NCBI RefSeq assembly: GCF_900107595.1
Contig: NZ_FNQF01000008.1
Location: 1 to 64,000, forward strand
Reading direction: 5' to 3'
Length of the DNA stretch: 64,000 bases
DNA from: Psychroflexus halocasei
Lineage (GTDB): Bacteria; Bacteroidota; Bacteroidia; Flavobacteriales; Flavobacteriaceae
A program made the translations under genes and the position numbers. Below are positions 9,609 to 17,364 of this stretch, one piece after another (the stretch's first letter is position 1; each line of letters starts with the position of its first letter). The notes beneath the pieces are model-generated. The model was not told where the DNA came from, did no database searches, and saw only the letters and a list, made by a program, of their open reading frames with translations.

Positions 9609-10724
9609 CTAAAAAGGAAGTCGCAATTGAGAGGCTTTTATTTTCTTTTGAGGCGAATTAATATTAAAATTAGTAAGGCTAATACCAAGCAATCTCACAG
9701 AATCTTTCATGGGTTCTTGGTACAGCAATTGCTTTGCCTCTTCTAAAATTAGATCTTTTGAGGAGATGAAATAATGCAGTGTTTTGCTTCTGGTTTGCAC
9801 TTTAAAATCACTGTATTTAATTTTTAAAGTAATTGTTTTTCCTGCCAGTTGGTGGCGTTTTAATCGTTTTTGTATTTCATCTGCGATTTGTTCAAGGCGT
9901 TCAATCATGTAAATTTCTGACGAAATATTTTCATTAAAAGTACGTTCAGCTCCTAGAGATTTTCGCATGCGATCAGTCGTCACAGCGCTTAGATGCACCC
10001 CTCTAACAACACGGTAATAATGCAAGCCTGATTTTCCGAAAAGTGTTGTTAATTCCTCCAAACTTCTTTGATAAAGATCATCACCTGTAAAGATGCCTAC
10101 TTGGTACATTTTTTCTTGTGTTACCTTACCAACGCCATGAAACTTCTTGACATCTAATTTTTTAATAAAATCTAAAACCTCATCAGGTGGAATTGTTTTT
10201 TGGCCATTAGGTTTATTGATATCACTGGCAATTTTGGCTAAAAATTTATTAATTGAAATGCCTGCAGAAGCATTTAAACCTGTTTTTTCTTTAATCTTCT
10301 GTCTAATTCCTTTAGCTAAGATAGTTCCGCTATCCAATTCCTTTTTATTGGAAGTTACATCAAGGTATGCCTCATCAAGTGAAAGTGGCTCAACCAAATC
10401 GGTATATTCAAAGAAAATCTGACGTATTTGCTGAGATATTTCTCTATAGCGTTCAAAGCGCGGTTTAACAAAAATAAGATCAGGACAGAGCCTTGCAGCT
10501 AATCGGCCGCTCATGGCACTGCGCACGCCAAATTTTCTTGCCTCATAACTTGCGGCAGCCACAACACCTCGCTTTGAGCTTCCACCAACGGCAATCGGCA
10601 AATAACGCAATTCAGGATGATCTAAAGCTTCAACTGAAGCATAAAATGCATCCATATCAACGTGGATGATTTTACGTATGTGCTTCCGAAAATCAAGCCC
10701 TTCAGTTAAAGAAAATTTATCCAT
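9609..10724 (-). CDS. dinB: DNA polymerase IV (Y family)
   Basis: DinB is an error-prone translesion polymerase. The catalytic acidic residues are visible in 'IIHVDMDAFYASVEALD' (about 20-36) and 'SLDEAYLDVT', with helix-hairpin-helix 'KKFHGVGKVTQEKMYQVGI' and a little-finger domain at the C-terminus. The C-terminal 'QLRLPF' resembles the beta-clamp-binding peptide. The open frame continues 24 codons upstream, but I prefer the ATG at 10724, which starts 'MDKFSLTEGLDFRKHIRK' and gives the usual length (371 residues). No SOS box was recognised. Confidence 0.95.
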   Translation of the reverse strand: MDKFSLTEGLDFRKHIRKIIHVDMDAFYASVEALDHPELRYLPIAVGGSSKRGVVAAASYEARKFGVRSAMSGRLAARLCPDLIFVKPRFERYREISQQIRQIFFEYTDLVEPLSLDEAYLDVTSNKKELDSGTILAKGIRQKIKEKTGLNASAGISINKFLAKIASDINKPNGQKTIPPDEVLDFIKKLDVKKFHGVGKVTQEKMYQVGIFTGDDLYQRSLEELTTLFGKSGLHYYRVVRGVHLSAVTTDRMRKSLGAERTFNENISSEIYMIERLEQIADEIQKRLKRHQLAGKTITLKIKYSDFKVQTRSKTLHYFISSKDLILEEAKQLLYQEPMKDSVRLLGISLTNFNINSPQKKIKASQLRLPF

Positions 10725-10829
10725 AACACAAAGATATCGAGATTTTATAAAAGCATCAGTTGTTTTAAATTTCCTTTTATAAAATATGATTCCCAAGAGC
10801 TTTTATTCTCAAGAAAAAGAGATTATAAA

Positions 10830-11882
10830 CTATTTAACTGATTTAAGCTTAGCCCTTTCATTCATGGGCTTAACATAAAGTTCTTGCACAAGAATAATGA
10901 TGATTAAAACCAAAGGTGTAGCAAAAATAACACCCCAAATTCCTGTTAATGCCCCTATAAAAATCTGTGCTAAAATAATTAAGGCTGGTGGTATTTTTAT
11001 CAATCTATGTTGTGCTTTAGGAGTAATCACGCTGCTTTCAAAAAGCTGAATAACCATATACAAACCCGCAACAATGAGTGCCATGGTTGGGCTTTCAGAC
11101 AAAGCGATAAGAACAGCTGGAATCATGGCTGCTAAAGGCCCAAAGTTTGGTATAAAGTTGAGTAAGCCTGCGATAATCGCTAAAGTTAGCCACAATGGAA
11201 TGTCCAAAATAATTAAACCAATTGCTGTAAGGATGAAAACAGCCAACATAGCAATAAGTTTACCAGCCAACCATTTTTTGAGACCACTGCCTAAACGCAG
11301 AAGTAGGTCGTTGGTTTTTTCTCGATGCTTTGGTGGTACAAGCTGTTTGATACCGTCTGTATATAAGCTAGGCGCTACAGTAAAAAATGCACCTACCATA
11401 AAGATAATATAGATGTCACCTAAGCCTCCAAAAGTTGTTTTAAAAAACTTAGAAATGAAAGTCATCAGCTCATCAGAAGATCGCATGCGTTTCGTTTGCG
11501 CAATGAGCTCTTGGCCTACATCAGTCTCATTAAGCTCTTCTTTCACCATATTGATAACCTCAGGAATTTTTTCTTGCATTTTGTTGGTTTGAGAAACAAC
11601 CTTAGCTCCTATAAGAAAGATTAAGCCCGCCAAAATTAAAGTGGTGCCAATAACTGATAAGGCAAGAGATAAATTTGCTTTAAGCTTTGTTTTTCTTTGA
11701 ATAATATCACTTAACCCCCTAAAAAAAGAAGCGGCAAGCGCACCTGCTAAGACAAGTATAAAAATATTAAAAGTCGCTTCAATAAGCAGAAGAATGGTAG
11801 CGATGAGTGCAAAAATGAAACCGACAATCCAGACTTTTTGTGTGAATGTTTTTTCTTTTTGAGCTTGGTTATTTTCAGACAT
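10830..11882 (-). CDS. AI-2E family transporter (PerM/TqsA-like)
   Basis: The 350-residue inner-membrane protein has paired N-terminal helices (about 16-50), a helix at 65-85, a soluble domain with amphipathic helices (100-150), and a C-terminal cluster of about five helices including 'NFIPNFGPLAAMIPAVLIAL', the hallmark of the PerM/AI-2E exporter family. Members export signalling molecules or ions; the substrate is unknown. It lies downstream of a non-coding gap and precedes dinB on the same strand with 105 bases between. Confidence 0.88.
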   Translation of the reverse strand: MSENNQAQKEKTFTQKVWIVGFIFALIATILLLIEATFNIFILVLAGALAASFFRGLSDIIQRKTKLKANLSLALSVIGTTLILAGLIFLIGAKVVSQTNKMQEKIPEVINMVKEELNETDVGQELIAQTKRMRSSDELMTFISKFFKTTFGGLGDIYIIFMVGAFFTVAPSLYTDGIKQLVPPKHREKTNDLLLRLGSGLKKWLAGKLIAMLAVFILTAIGLIILDIPLWLTLAIIAGLLNFIPNFGPLAAMIPAVLIALSESPTMALIVAGLYMVIQLFESSVITPKAQHRLIKIPPALIILAQIFIGALTGIWGVIFATPLVLIIIILVQELYVKPMNERAKLKSVK

Positions 11883-12256
11883 ATTGATAAATAATAGATG
11901 AAAGACTGAAATTAATAAACATATTCAAAAATACTCTTAAGGAAAAGTTTAAGTTAGATAGCAGATTTTAGATGGTAACTGGTAGGTATTAAACTTTAGA
12001 TAATAGACTTATCTACGTCCATAATCGGGTTCAAGGATTACATATATCTTGGGTCTGTAGTCTTGGGTCTGTAGTCTTGGGTCTGTGGTTTTTGGTCTAC
12101 TTTCTTTTTGTTGGAGTGGTTTTTGGAGTTTAACTAAGCAAGCGCATTACCTTTGACACAAGGAGTAAAAAACTCAGTAGTTAACAAGCTACATGATTTA
12201 TTTGTTATAATTGTTTTAAAATTCTAATTTTTAGTATTCCCGTATAAAACAAATTC
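11883..12256. other. Non-coding gap before the cysteine operon
   Basis: No gene is visible. The stretch holds low-complexity TAGATTTTAGAT-like sequence and the 14-base tandem repeat listed separately. The right end carries the promoter of the cysteine attenuator; a weak TTTT/TTAG around 12228-12234 may be its -33 element. Confidence 0.5.
12047..12102. repeat. 14-bp tandem repeat, three copies plus a degenerate fourth
   Basis: The unit TCTTGGGTCTGTAG occurs at 12047-12060 and 12061-12074, with a one-base variant at 12075-12088 and a decayed copy after that (TTTTTGGTCTAC). It lies in a non-coding gap. No function is visible; slippage-prone copy number is likely. Confidence 0.85.
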
Positions 12257-12264
12257 TATATTTG
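12257..12264 (+). promoter_or_regulatory. Predicted promoter -7 box of the cysteine attenuator
   Basis: TATATTTG matches TAnnTTTG exactly. It places the transcription start near 12271, about 14 bases before the ATG of the leader peptide. The -33 element is not a clear match. Confidence 0.6.
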
Positions 12265-12284
12265 CATTGTAAAATCACTTCATA

Positions 12285-12347
12285 ATGAAAACATTATCGT
12301 TAAAACAGACTTGTTGCTTCCCTATTTATAGGGCAATACTGTTATGA
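12285..12347 (+). CDS. Cysteine leader peptide (20 codons, tandem Cys)
   Basis: A short frame ATG...TGA reads MKTLSLKQTCCFPIYRAILL. It contains two adjacent Cys codons (TGT TGC, 12312-12317) and lies between a canonical promoter box and an intrinsic terminator that precedes cysE-cysM. This is the layout of a ribosome-stalling leader peptide. When charged Cys-tRNA is scarce, a ribosome halted at 12312-12317 would leave 12334-12342 free to form the antiterminator. When it is plentiful, a ribosome at the stop codon covers that segment. The function is inferred from layout; I did not compare with other genomes. Confidence 0.75.
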   Translation: MKTLSLKQTCCFPIYRAILL

Positions 12348-12410
12348 TCATAATTCTAAAAATATCAAATCATTAAAGCCCTTCAATTATAGTATTGAAG
12401 GGCTTTTTTT
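12320..12410 (+). terminator. Cysteine operon attenuator: terminator plus competing antiterminator
   Basis: The terminator stem is AAAGCCCTTCAAT (12375-12387) with ATTGAAGGGCTTT (12394-12406), 13 bp, followed by a T run to 12410. The competing helix pairs 12334-12342 (CAATACTGT) with 12389-12397 (ATAGTATTG), 9 bp with one G-U, and destroys the loop-proximal terminator stem. A small hairpin CCCTA/TAGGG (12320-12333) directly after the Cys codons could pause polymerase or hold the 12334 segment. All pairings were read directly; the switching is inferred. Confidence 0.75.
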
Positions 12411-12421
12411 ATACTGAAAAA

Positions 12422-13234
12422 ATGAGTAAAACTATTTTCGAAAAAAATAAAAAGTGGTCGTGCTGCTTACCCGCAAAACAGAATACAGAAAAATGGATAG
12501 AAGAATTTTTCTATTGGTTTTATGGCATAGATGAAACCCATATCACATATACCAACTTTAAAAAGGAAGAAGAAGAGCTAAAAGAACAGCTGTTTGAAAT
12601 TTTAGCAAGTGTAACAGAAAAGGAACAAGCAAAACAAGAGGCGGATCGTTTTTTTGAGAAGCTTCCAAGCCTTCATGATATTTTGGAGGAAGATTTGGAG
12701 GTTATCTATAATTTTGACCCAGCAGCGCAAAGCCGTAGTGAAATACTACTCTCTTATCCTGGTTTTTTTGCCATTACATTTCATAGGATAGCGCATTGGC
12801 TCTGGAAACAAGAGATTCCTGTGATACCGCGGTTAATTTCAGAGTACGTACACTCAAAAACAGGCATTGACATTCACCCAGGAGCACAAATAGGAAAAAG
12901 GTTTTTTATAGACCATGGGACAGGTATTGTTGTAGGTGAGACCACTATTATCGGAGACGATGTAAGATTATATCAAGGGGTAACCTTGGGTGCTTTAAGT
13001 GTTGCCAAAAACCTAGCAAAACAAAAACGACATCCTAGCATAGGGAACCACGTCACTATTTATGCCAATGCAACCATTCTAGGCGGAGAAACCAAAATAG
13101 GAGATCATAGCATTATAGGCGGAAACGTATGGCTTACAAATTCGTTACCGAGTTATACTGTCGTCTATCATAAAAGCGAGGTCATTGTAAAAGATAATGA
13201 AGCATTTCCTCCACCTATCAATTTTATCATATAA
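12422..13234 (+). CDS. cysE: Serine O-acetyltransferase
   Basis: CysE acetylates L-serine with acetyl-CoA, the first step of cysteine synthesis. The 270-residue product has a helical N-domain and a C-terminal left-handed beta helix of hexapeptide repeats. 'GIDIHPGAQIGKRFFIDHGTGIVVGE' (about 146-171) holds the catalytic His, and 'GVTLGA' the CoA site. The open frame extends upstream through the terminator stem to a TTG, but the ATG at 12422, just past the T run, is the sensible start. It is followed 22 bases later by cysteine synthase, the next enzyme, and both lie behind the cysteine attenuator. Confidence 0.95.
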   Translation: MSKTIFEKNKKWSCCLPAKQNTEKWIEEFFYWFYGIDETHITYTNFKKEEEELKEQLFEILASVTEKEQAKQEADRFFEKLPSLHDILEEDLEVIYNFDPAAQSRSEILLSYPGFFAITFHRIAHWLWKQEIPVIPRLISEYVHSKTGIDIHPGAQIGKRFFIDHGTGIVVGETTIIGDDVRLYQGVTLGALSVAKNLAKQKRHPSIGNHVTIYANATILGGETKIGDHSIIGGNVWLTNSLPSYTVVYHKSEVIVKDNEAFPPPINFII

Positions 13235-13256
13235 ATACATTTAAATCTAAATAATT

Positions 13257-14168
13257 ATGAAAGCAAATAGCATTTTAGAACTTATTGGGAATACCCCAGT
13301 TGTTAACTTAAGAAGAATCTATAAAACCCACCCTAATGTGTGGATAAAAACAGAAAAAAACAATCCAGGCGGAAGTATTAAAGACCGTATCGCTTTGGCT
13401 ATGATTGAAGATGCAGAAAGAAGCGGAGCTTTACAAAAAGACGGCCTAATAATAGAACCAACCTCAGGAAACACAGGTATAGGCTTAGCAATGGTAGGTG
13501 CAGTAAAAGGCTATAAAGTCATTTTGGTAATGCCAGAATCTATGAGTGTCGAACGCCGTCAATTAATGGAAGTTTATGGCGCTGAATTTGTGCTCACTCC
13601 AAAAGAAAAAGGAATGAAAGGAGCTATAGAAAAAGCTATGGAGATGGTCGCTGAAAACCCTAAAGCATGGTCTCCGAGACAGTTTGATAACAGCATAAAT
13701 GTTAAAGCGCATATGCAAACAACTGCCATGGAGCTTATCGAAGATTTTCCAGAAGGAATAGACTATCTTGTTACAGGTGTAGGAACCGGTGGACATATTA
13801 CAGGTGTTGCAAAAGTTTTGAAAGAAAAATTTCCTGCGCTAAAAGTTTATGCTGTAGAGCCAGCACAATCTCCTGTTTTGTCTGGTGGAGAACCAGGACC
13901 ACATCCATTACAGGGAATAGGAGCAGGATTTGAACCAAGCATTTATGAATCTTCTTTGATAAACGGGGTAATAACCGTTGAGAAGGAAGAGGCTTTTAAT
14001 TATACTAAAAAAGCAGCATTAAAAGAAGGTTTGCTAGGCGGAGTTTCTACAGGAGCTTCACTAGCTGCGGTAGCAAAATTACTTCCAGAGATTCCCGAAA
14101 ACGCGAAGGTACTTAGCTTTAATTATGACACAGGTGAGCGTTACTTATCTGTTGAAGGATTGTTTTAA
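13257..14168 (+). CDS. cysM: Cysteine synthase (O-acetylserine sulfhydrylase)
   Basis: This PLP enzyme converts O-acetylserine and sulfide into cysteine. Lys42 in 'NPGGSIKDR' binds PLP; 'TSGNTG' (69-74) is the substrate loop; '[10 protein letters not shown]' (about 175-184) binds the PLP phosphate. At 303 residues it matches CysM/CysK. The choice between CysK and CysM is not certain; the short C-terminus and 'SPRQFDN' favour a CysM-type name. It is co-transcribed with cysE and ends before a strong terminator. Confidence 0.93.
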   Translation: MKANSILELIGNTPVVNLRRIYKTHPNVWIKTEKNNPGGSIKDRIALAMIEDAERSGALQKDGLIIEPTSGNTGIGLAMVGAVKGYKVILVMPESMSVERRQLMEVYGAEFVLTPKEKGMKGAIEKAMEMVAENPKAWSPRQFDNSINVKAHMQTTAMELIEDFPEGIDYLVTGVGTGGHITGVAKVLKEKFPALKVYAVEPAQSPVLSGGEPGPHPLQGIGAGFEPSIYESSLINGVITVEKEEAFNYTKKAALKEGLLGGVSTGASLAAVAKLLPEIPENAKVLSFNYDTGERYLSVEGLF

Positions 14169-14232
14169 TAAAGAAAGCTTTAGAAAAGAACTTCCTGAAA
14201 AAGATATAATCTCTGTAAGAGTGTGAAGTTTA

Positions 14233-14265
14233 AAATATCGAGGCTTTTAAGTCTCGATATTTTTT
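14233..14265 (+). terminator. Intrinsic terminator of cysE-cysM
   Basis: AAATATCGAG (14233-14242) pairs with CTCGATATTT (14253-14262) over a 10-base loop, followed by T residues. It lies 65 bases after the cysM stop. Confidence 0.85.
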
Positions 14266-14671
14266 ACAACTTATCTTTTAGATTAAAGTTTCTTATAAAT
14301 TTTTTCACGCTATAAATTTCATAAAAAAACTGATAATCTGAAAATTAACTAAGCTTTCAGGAATTAAAAATGAGCTAATAAAGCTTCTGACAAGCCTAAA
14401 CCGATTAAAGAATTTTGATTCATAAAAGCTCTTATTGACAAGCTAGTGTTTCTGGTTCTATATTTTTTCATCAAAGTGCTCAATCATCCGTAATTATTTA
14501 TCTGTAATTTGCGTGGCTGCGACTTTTCTTTAGCAATATTTTTTTGATCTAAAGAGTATGAACTGCTATAAATAGAAAACTGAAACATTCCAAAAACATC
14601 ATTCAATAATTGTTTACTAAACTTTGTCGCTGCTTTTCTTTCAATCCTAGTTTTGTGTTTAAATTGAGTCT
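14266..14671. other. Decayed intergenic DNA
   Basis: No intact gene. A minus-strand frame of about 50 codons without a stop ('KAATKFSKQLLNDVFGMFQF', around 14640-14490) ends at a stop and may be a gene fragment; I do not recognise it. The right end carries the first copy of the TTTCAATCCTAGTTT repeat. Confidence 0.35.
14639..14653. repeat. CRISPR-like orphan repeat, degenerate copy 1
   Basis: TTTCAATCCTAGTTT is identical to 15370-15384. The flanks are also partly alike: GCT(a)GC..TTTTC on the left, TGTT..ATTG on the right. It is about 730 bases from copy 2, and the pair brackets the pseudogene. It is unrelated in sequence to the I-B array apart from the shared TTTCAAT start. Confidence 0.5.
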
Positions 14672-15005
14672 ATGAAAAATATCCCCTACATTTTACTTTT
14701 TTTGCCCTTGCTAACTGCAGCACAAATTTACCCTCAGCAAACTCGTGGTGAAGTTTATAAGGCTTATTCAAATAAACCTAGCCAGGATTTAAGAGAAACA
14801 ACAGTAGAGGTTAAAAGAACAATGTACGGACCTTAGGTTTAAAGATAGAGATACCCCCTGAGCTATATAAAAATGCTGTTACAATCTATTTTAAAAAGCG
14901 TTTTAGGGCTAAAGAAAACTTTGCGTTTATCATTTAAAAATAACTAATCGTGAAGGCTATATCTGGGTAGAAGGTTTAAAAATTTTGACTGCAAATCATC
15001 CTTAA
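14672..15005 (+). pseudogene. Frameshifted remnant of a small secreted protein
   Basis: The first frame (14672-14836) begins with a signal peptide, 'MKNIPYILLFLPLLTAAQ', and stops after 54 codons. Protein-like coding continues in a second frame from about 14830 ('TLGLKIEIPPELYKNAVTIY') and then in a third ('ITNREGYIWVEGLKILTANH', stop at 15003-15005). This reads as one gene of about 110 residues broken by two frameshifts. The family is not recognised. It lies in the decayed zone between the cysteine operon and the CRISPR array. Confidence 0.5.
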
Positions 15006-15368
15006 GCAAGTTTCTAGTAAGCTATAATTAAACTGACTTCATAGTAGAAAAAAAAAGAAACATATTTTTGTACATTTGATTTATAATTTACAAACAGCAT
15101 CAGCGTAAATTAGCTTTTGTGATGTTTGTGAATTGTTTTTAATCCTGAAATTTCGGGGAGTACTTTTAGTTCATGATTTACAGCAAAAATGTCAATTGAC
15201 ATTCTTAGCATGTTTAATCCTAGCTTCTAGTTATATTGGTTTTAAAGAAGTAAATAATTATGATTATCTTTATGTAAAGCAACCTGCATTTTACTCCAAT
15301 ACCACACGGTATCGAGACTTGCCTAAGGGTTGCTTTTTTATTGAATACAATTTGCTGCTAGCATTTTC
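15006..15368. other. Non-coding stretch at the distal end of the CRISPR array
   Basis: An 82-codon open frame (15133-15381) has no recognisable domain and I do not call it. A TACATTTG box (15071-15078) matches the promoter -7 consensus but has no clear -33 partner. The stretch lies beyond the last repeat of the leftward array, so it may hold the end of the pre-crRNA; no clear terminator was seen. Confidence 0.35.
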
Positions 15369-15405
15369 GTTTCAATCCTAGTTTCTTGTTGGATTGGTTT
15401 TGAAG
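15369..15405. repeat. CRISPR-like orphan repeat, copy 2 with internal inverted repeat
   Basis: The segment starts GTTTCAATCCTAGTTT and ends GTTTTGAAG. CAATCC (15373-15378) and GGATTG (15391-15396) form a perfect 6-bp stem with a 12-base loop. A 36-37 base unit with GTTTCAAT at one end and an internal stem looks like a repeat of a different CRISPR type. Only the degenerate copy at 14639 resembles it here. Confidence 0.45.
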
Positions 15406-15442
15406 AAAATATTGATAGGCCTAATTCTACACATTTTATTGC

Positions 15443-16863
15443 GTTTCAATTCCATTAAGGTGCGATTAAAAGTGAGAAAGACAACGATCAGAAATCAAAC
15501 CTTACAATATTTCAATTCCATTAAGGTGCGATTAAAAGTTTTGAATATGAAGATGGAATAACTACGCATGACTAATTTCAATTCCATAAAGGTGCGATTA
15601 AAAGAAGAGAGGAGCGTGCAAAGCGTGAGAAGTTAGAAGCATTTCAATTCCATTAAGGTGCGATTAAAAGGGATTAATAAAAAATCATTCAATTATTGTT
15701 ACAGGTATTTCAATTCCATTAAGGTGCGATTAAAAGTATAAAAGAATCACGCTTGTTAATAACGGAGATTTATTTCAATTCCATTAAGGTGCGATTAAAA
15801 GCTGAAGAGGAATGCGTAGTTATTAATTTAAAGGAATTATTTCAATTCCATTAAGGTGCGATTAAAAGGAACTTATACGGGGGGGTTGATCTACGACCCT
15901 GAGGGATTTCAATTCCATTAAGGTGCGATTAAAAGTCTATAGTTAAGTTAGAGTAAGCATTAAGCATTCCTATTTCAATTCCATTAAGGTGCGATTAAAA
16001 GTCGTTTGATAATATCAAACTCGTAGGAATTTAACCCAATTTCAATTCCATTAAGGTGCGATTAAAAGAAAAGCAAAAAGAAATAATCAAAAAAGACAAA
16101 GAAGAATTTCAATTCCATTAAGGTGCGATTAAAAGAACACATAATCTGCCGTAGCTACGCCTCTTATTCCTATTTCAATTCCATTAAGGTGCGATTAAAA
16201 GTCAAGTCCCATTTCGGCTATACGTTCAGCTTCTGCAAATTTCAATTCCATTAAGGTGCGATTAAAAGACCAACTACACGCATATTTGCTTTCAGTACTT
16301 GTGAATTTCAATTCCATTAAGGTGCGATTAAAAGCAGAGCTAATAGAATGCGAAGATGAGCATAATAACATATTTCAATTCCATTAAGGTGCGATTAAAA
16401 GGCTAACTTTTGCTTTAATTCAGCTCCAGTCATTAATATTTCAATTCCATTAAGGTGCGATTAAAAGTTGATTGTCTGCATGGTTTTAGTTTTTAGGATT
16501 AAATTTCAATTCCATTAAGGTGCGATTAAAAGGCTAAGAATGGTTGGAAAGAAGCAAATCATTGGATATTTCAATTCCATTAAGGTGCGATTAAAAGAAA
16601 TAATGAATACCGCCTGCGAGGGCGTTCAAGCTTAATTTCAATTCCATTAAGGTGCGATTAAAAGAAAGAAAAAAAGTAGTGCTTATGATAAGGCTAACAA
16701 ATTTCAATTCCATTAAGGTGCGATTAAAAGAAATATATTTTTCTTGCTTTCTTGATAACCCAAGCAAATTTCAATTCCATTAAGGTGCGATTAAAAGGTG
16801 TTTCAAGGCTTTTTTCCAACCTGCAATGTATTCATTTCAATTCCATTAAGGTGCGATTAAAAG
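15443..16863 (-). CRISPR. Type I-B CRISPR array, 22 repeats, 21 spacers
   Basis: The 30-base repeat reads ATTTCAATTCCATTAAGG...GATTAAAAG on the plus strand. Repeats begin at 15443, 15509, 15575, 15641, 15707, 15772, 15839, 15906, 15972, 16039, 16106, 16172, 16239, 16305, 16372, 16438, 16503, 16568, 16635, 16701, 16768 and 16834. Spacers are 35-37 bases and all differ. On the minus strand the repeat ends in ATTGAAAT, the usual 5'-handle of I-B crRNAs, so transcription is leftward, from the cas2 side. The two imperfect repeats, at 15443 (first base G) and 15575 (CCATAAAGG), are both at the far left, as expected for the oldest end. Confidence 0.99.
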
Positions 16864-17069
16864 CCGTCGCAATCGACGACAAAAAAAGCCTATTTCCAAG
16901 ACTTGGCAAATCTACTACTTTCTATTTTAGCCTGCAAAAAGCGTCGATCTGTAATAGCCGATTTTTACCTTAGGTTCGACAATGAGATAAATTATTTATT
17001 TTCAGGAGTTTAAGTTCAGAATGTCAAAGAACTTACCTTTTGTATAAATTTTTGATTGAGAGCGACGCC
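16864..17069 (-). promoter_or_regulatory. CRISPR leader
   Basis: This 206-base gap between cas2 and the newest repeat is where the leader should lie. Directly next to the repeat is an inverted repeat, CGTCG-CAAT-CGACG (16865-16878), which could mark the integration site or form a hairpin at the pre-crRNA 5' end. The array promoter lies inside. No open frame of note is present. Confidence 0.7.
16907..16938 (-). promoter_or_regulatory. Predicted promoter of the pre-crRNA
   Basis: On the minus strand TTTG (16938-16935), 20 bases, then TAGATTTG (16914-16907) match the Bacteroidota promoter TTTG-N(~20)-TAnnTTTG at every fixed position. The start would fall near 16900, about 37 bases before the first repeat. 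This supports independent leftward transcription of the array. Confidence 0.7.
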
Positions 17070-17333
17070 TTATAGAAAGGTGTCCAGTTCATTTTTTTCT
17101 TTGCCAACAACTTCTTTTTCTAACCATTTTTCACTACGGCTTTTAAAAAGAATCAAACTGTCTTGTTCCTCATCCATAATTAGCTTAGCTTCTGCTAGTA
17201 AACTTTTCAATTTTACAGGAGTAATTTCCCCTTCAAAAACCGAATTCTGAATCCAATTCAAATAACGTCGGCATAATTTTAGCATTTTACCAACACGCTT
17301 TTCTCCAATGTCGTAAACTAAGACAATATACAT
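17070..17333 (-). CDS. cas2: CRISPR-associated endoribonuclease Cas2
   Basis: Cas2 forms the adaptation complex with Cas1. The 87-residue ferredoxin-fold protein starts 'MYIVLVYDIGEKR' with the conserved Asp8 after beta 1, followed by 'CRRYLNWIQNSVFEGEIT', typical of I-B Cas2. It is the last gene of the cas operon, 31 bases after cas1, and is followed by the leader and array. Confidence 0.97.
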   Translation of the reverse strand: MYIVLVYDIGEKRVGKMLKLCRRYLNWIQNSVFEGEITPVKLKSLLAEAKLIMDEEQDSLILFKSRSEKWLEKEVVGKEKNELDTFL

Positions 17334-17364
17334 ATTATAGATTGATTAAGATTGAATGAGATTG

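Noticed and set aside
12257-12421. SAM riboswitch or T-box as the control of cysE
   Set aside because: No matching core was found; the leader ORF with Cys codons and competing helices explains the layout better.
15133-15381. Open frame of 82 codons left of the array
   Set aside because: No domain, no signal, and its end runs into the orphan repeat; the decayed surroundings make a chance frame more likely.
16752-16973. Open frame of 73 codons over the right end of the CRISPR array
   Set aside because: It is translated repeat sequence; the repeat is in frame and free of stops, which makes a false open frame.
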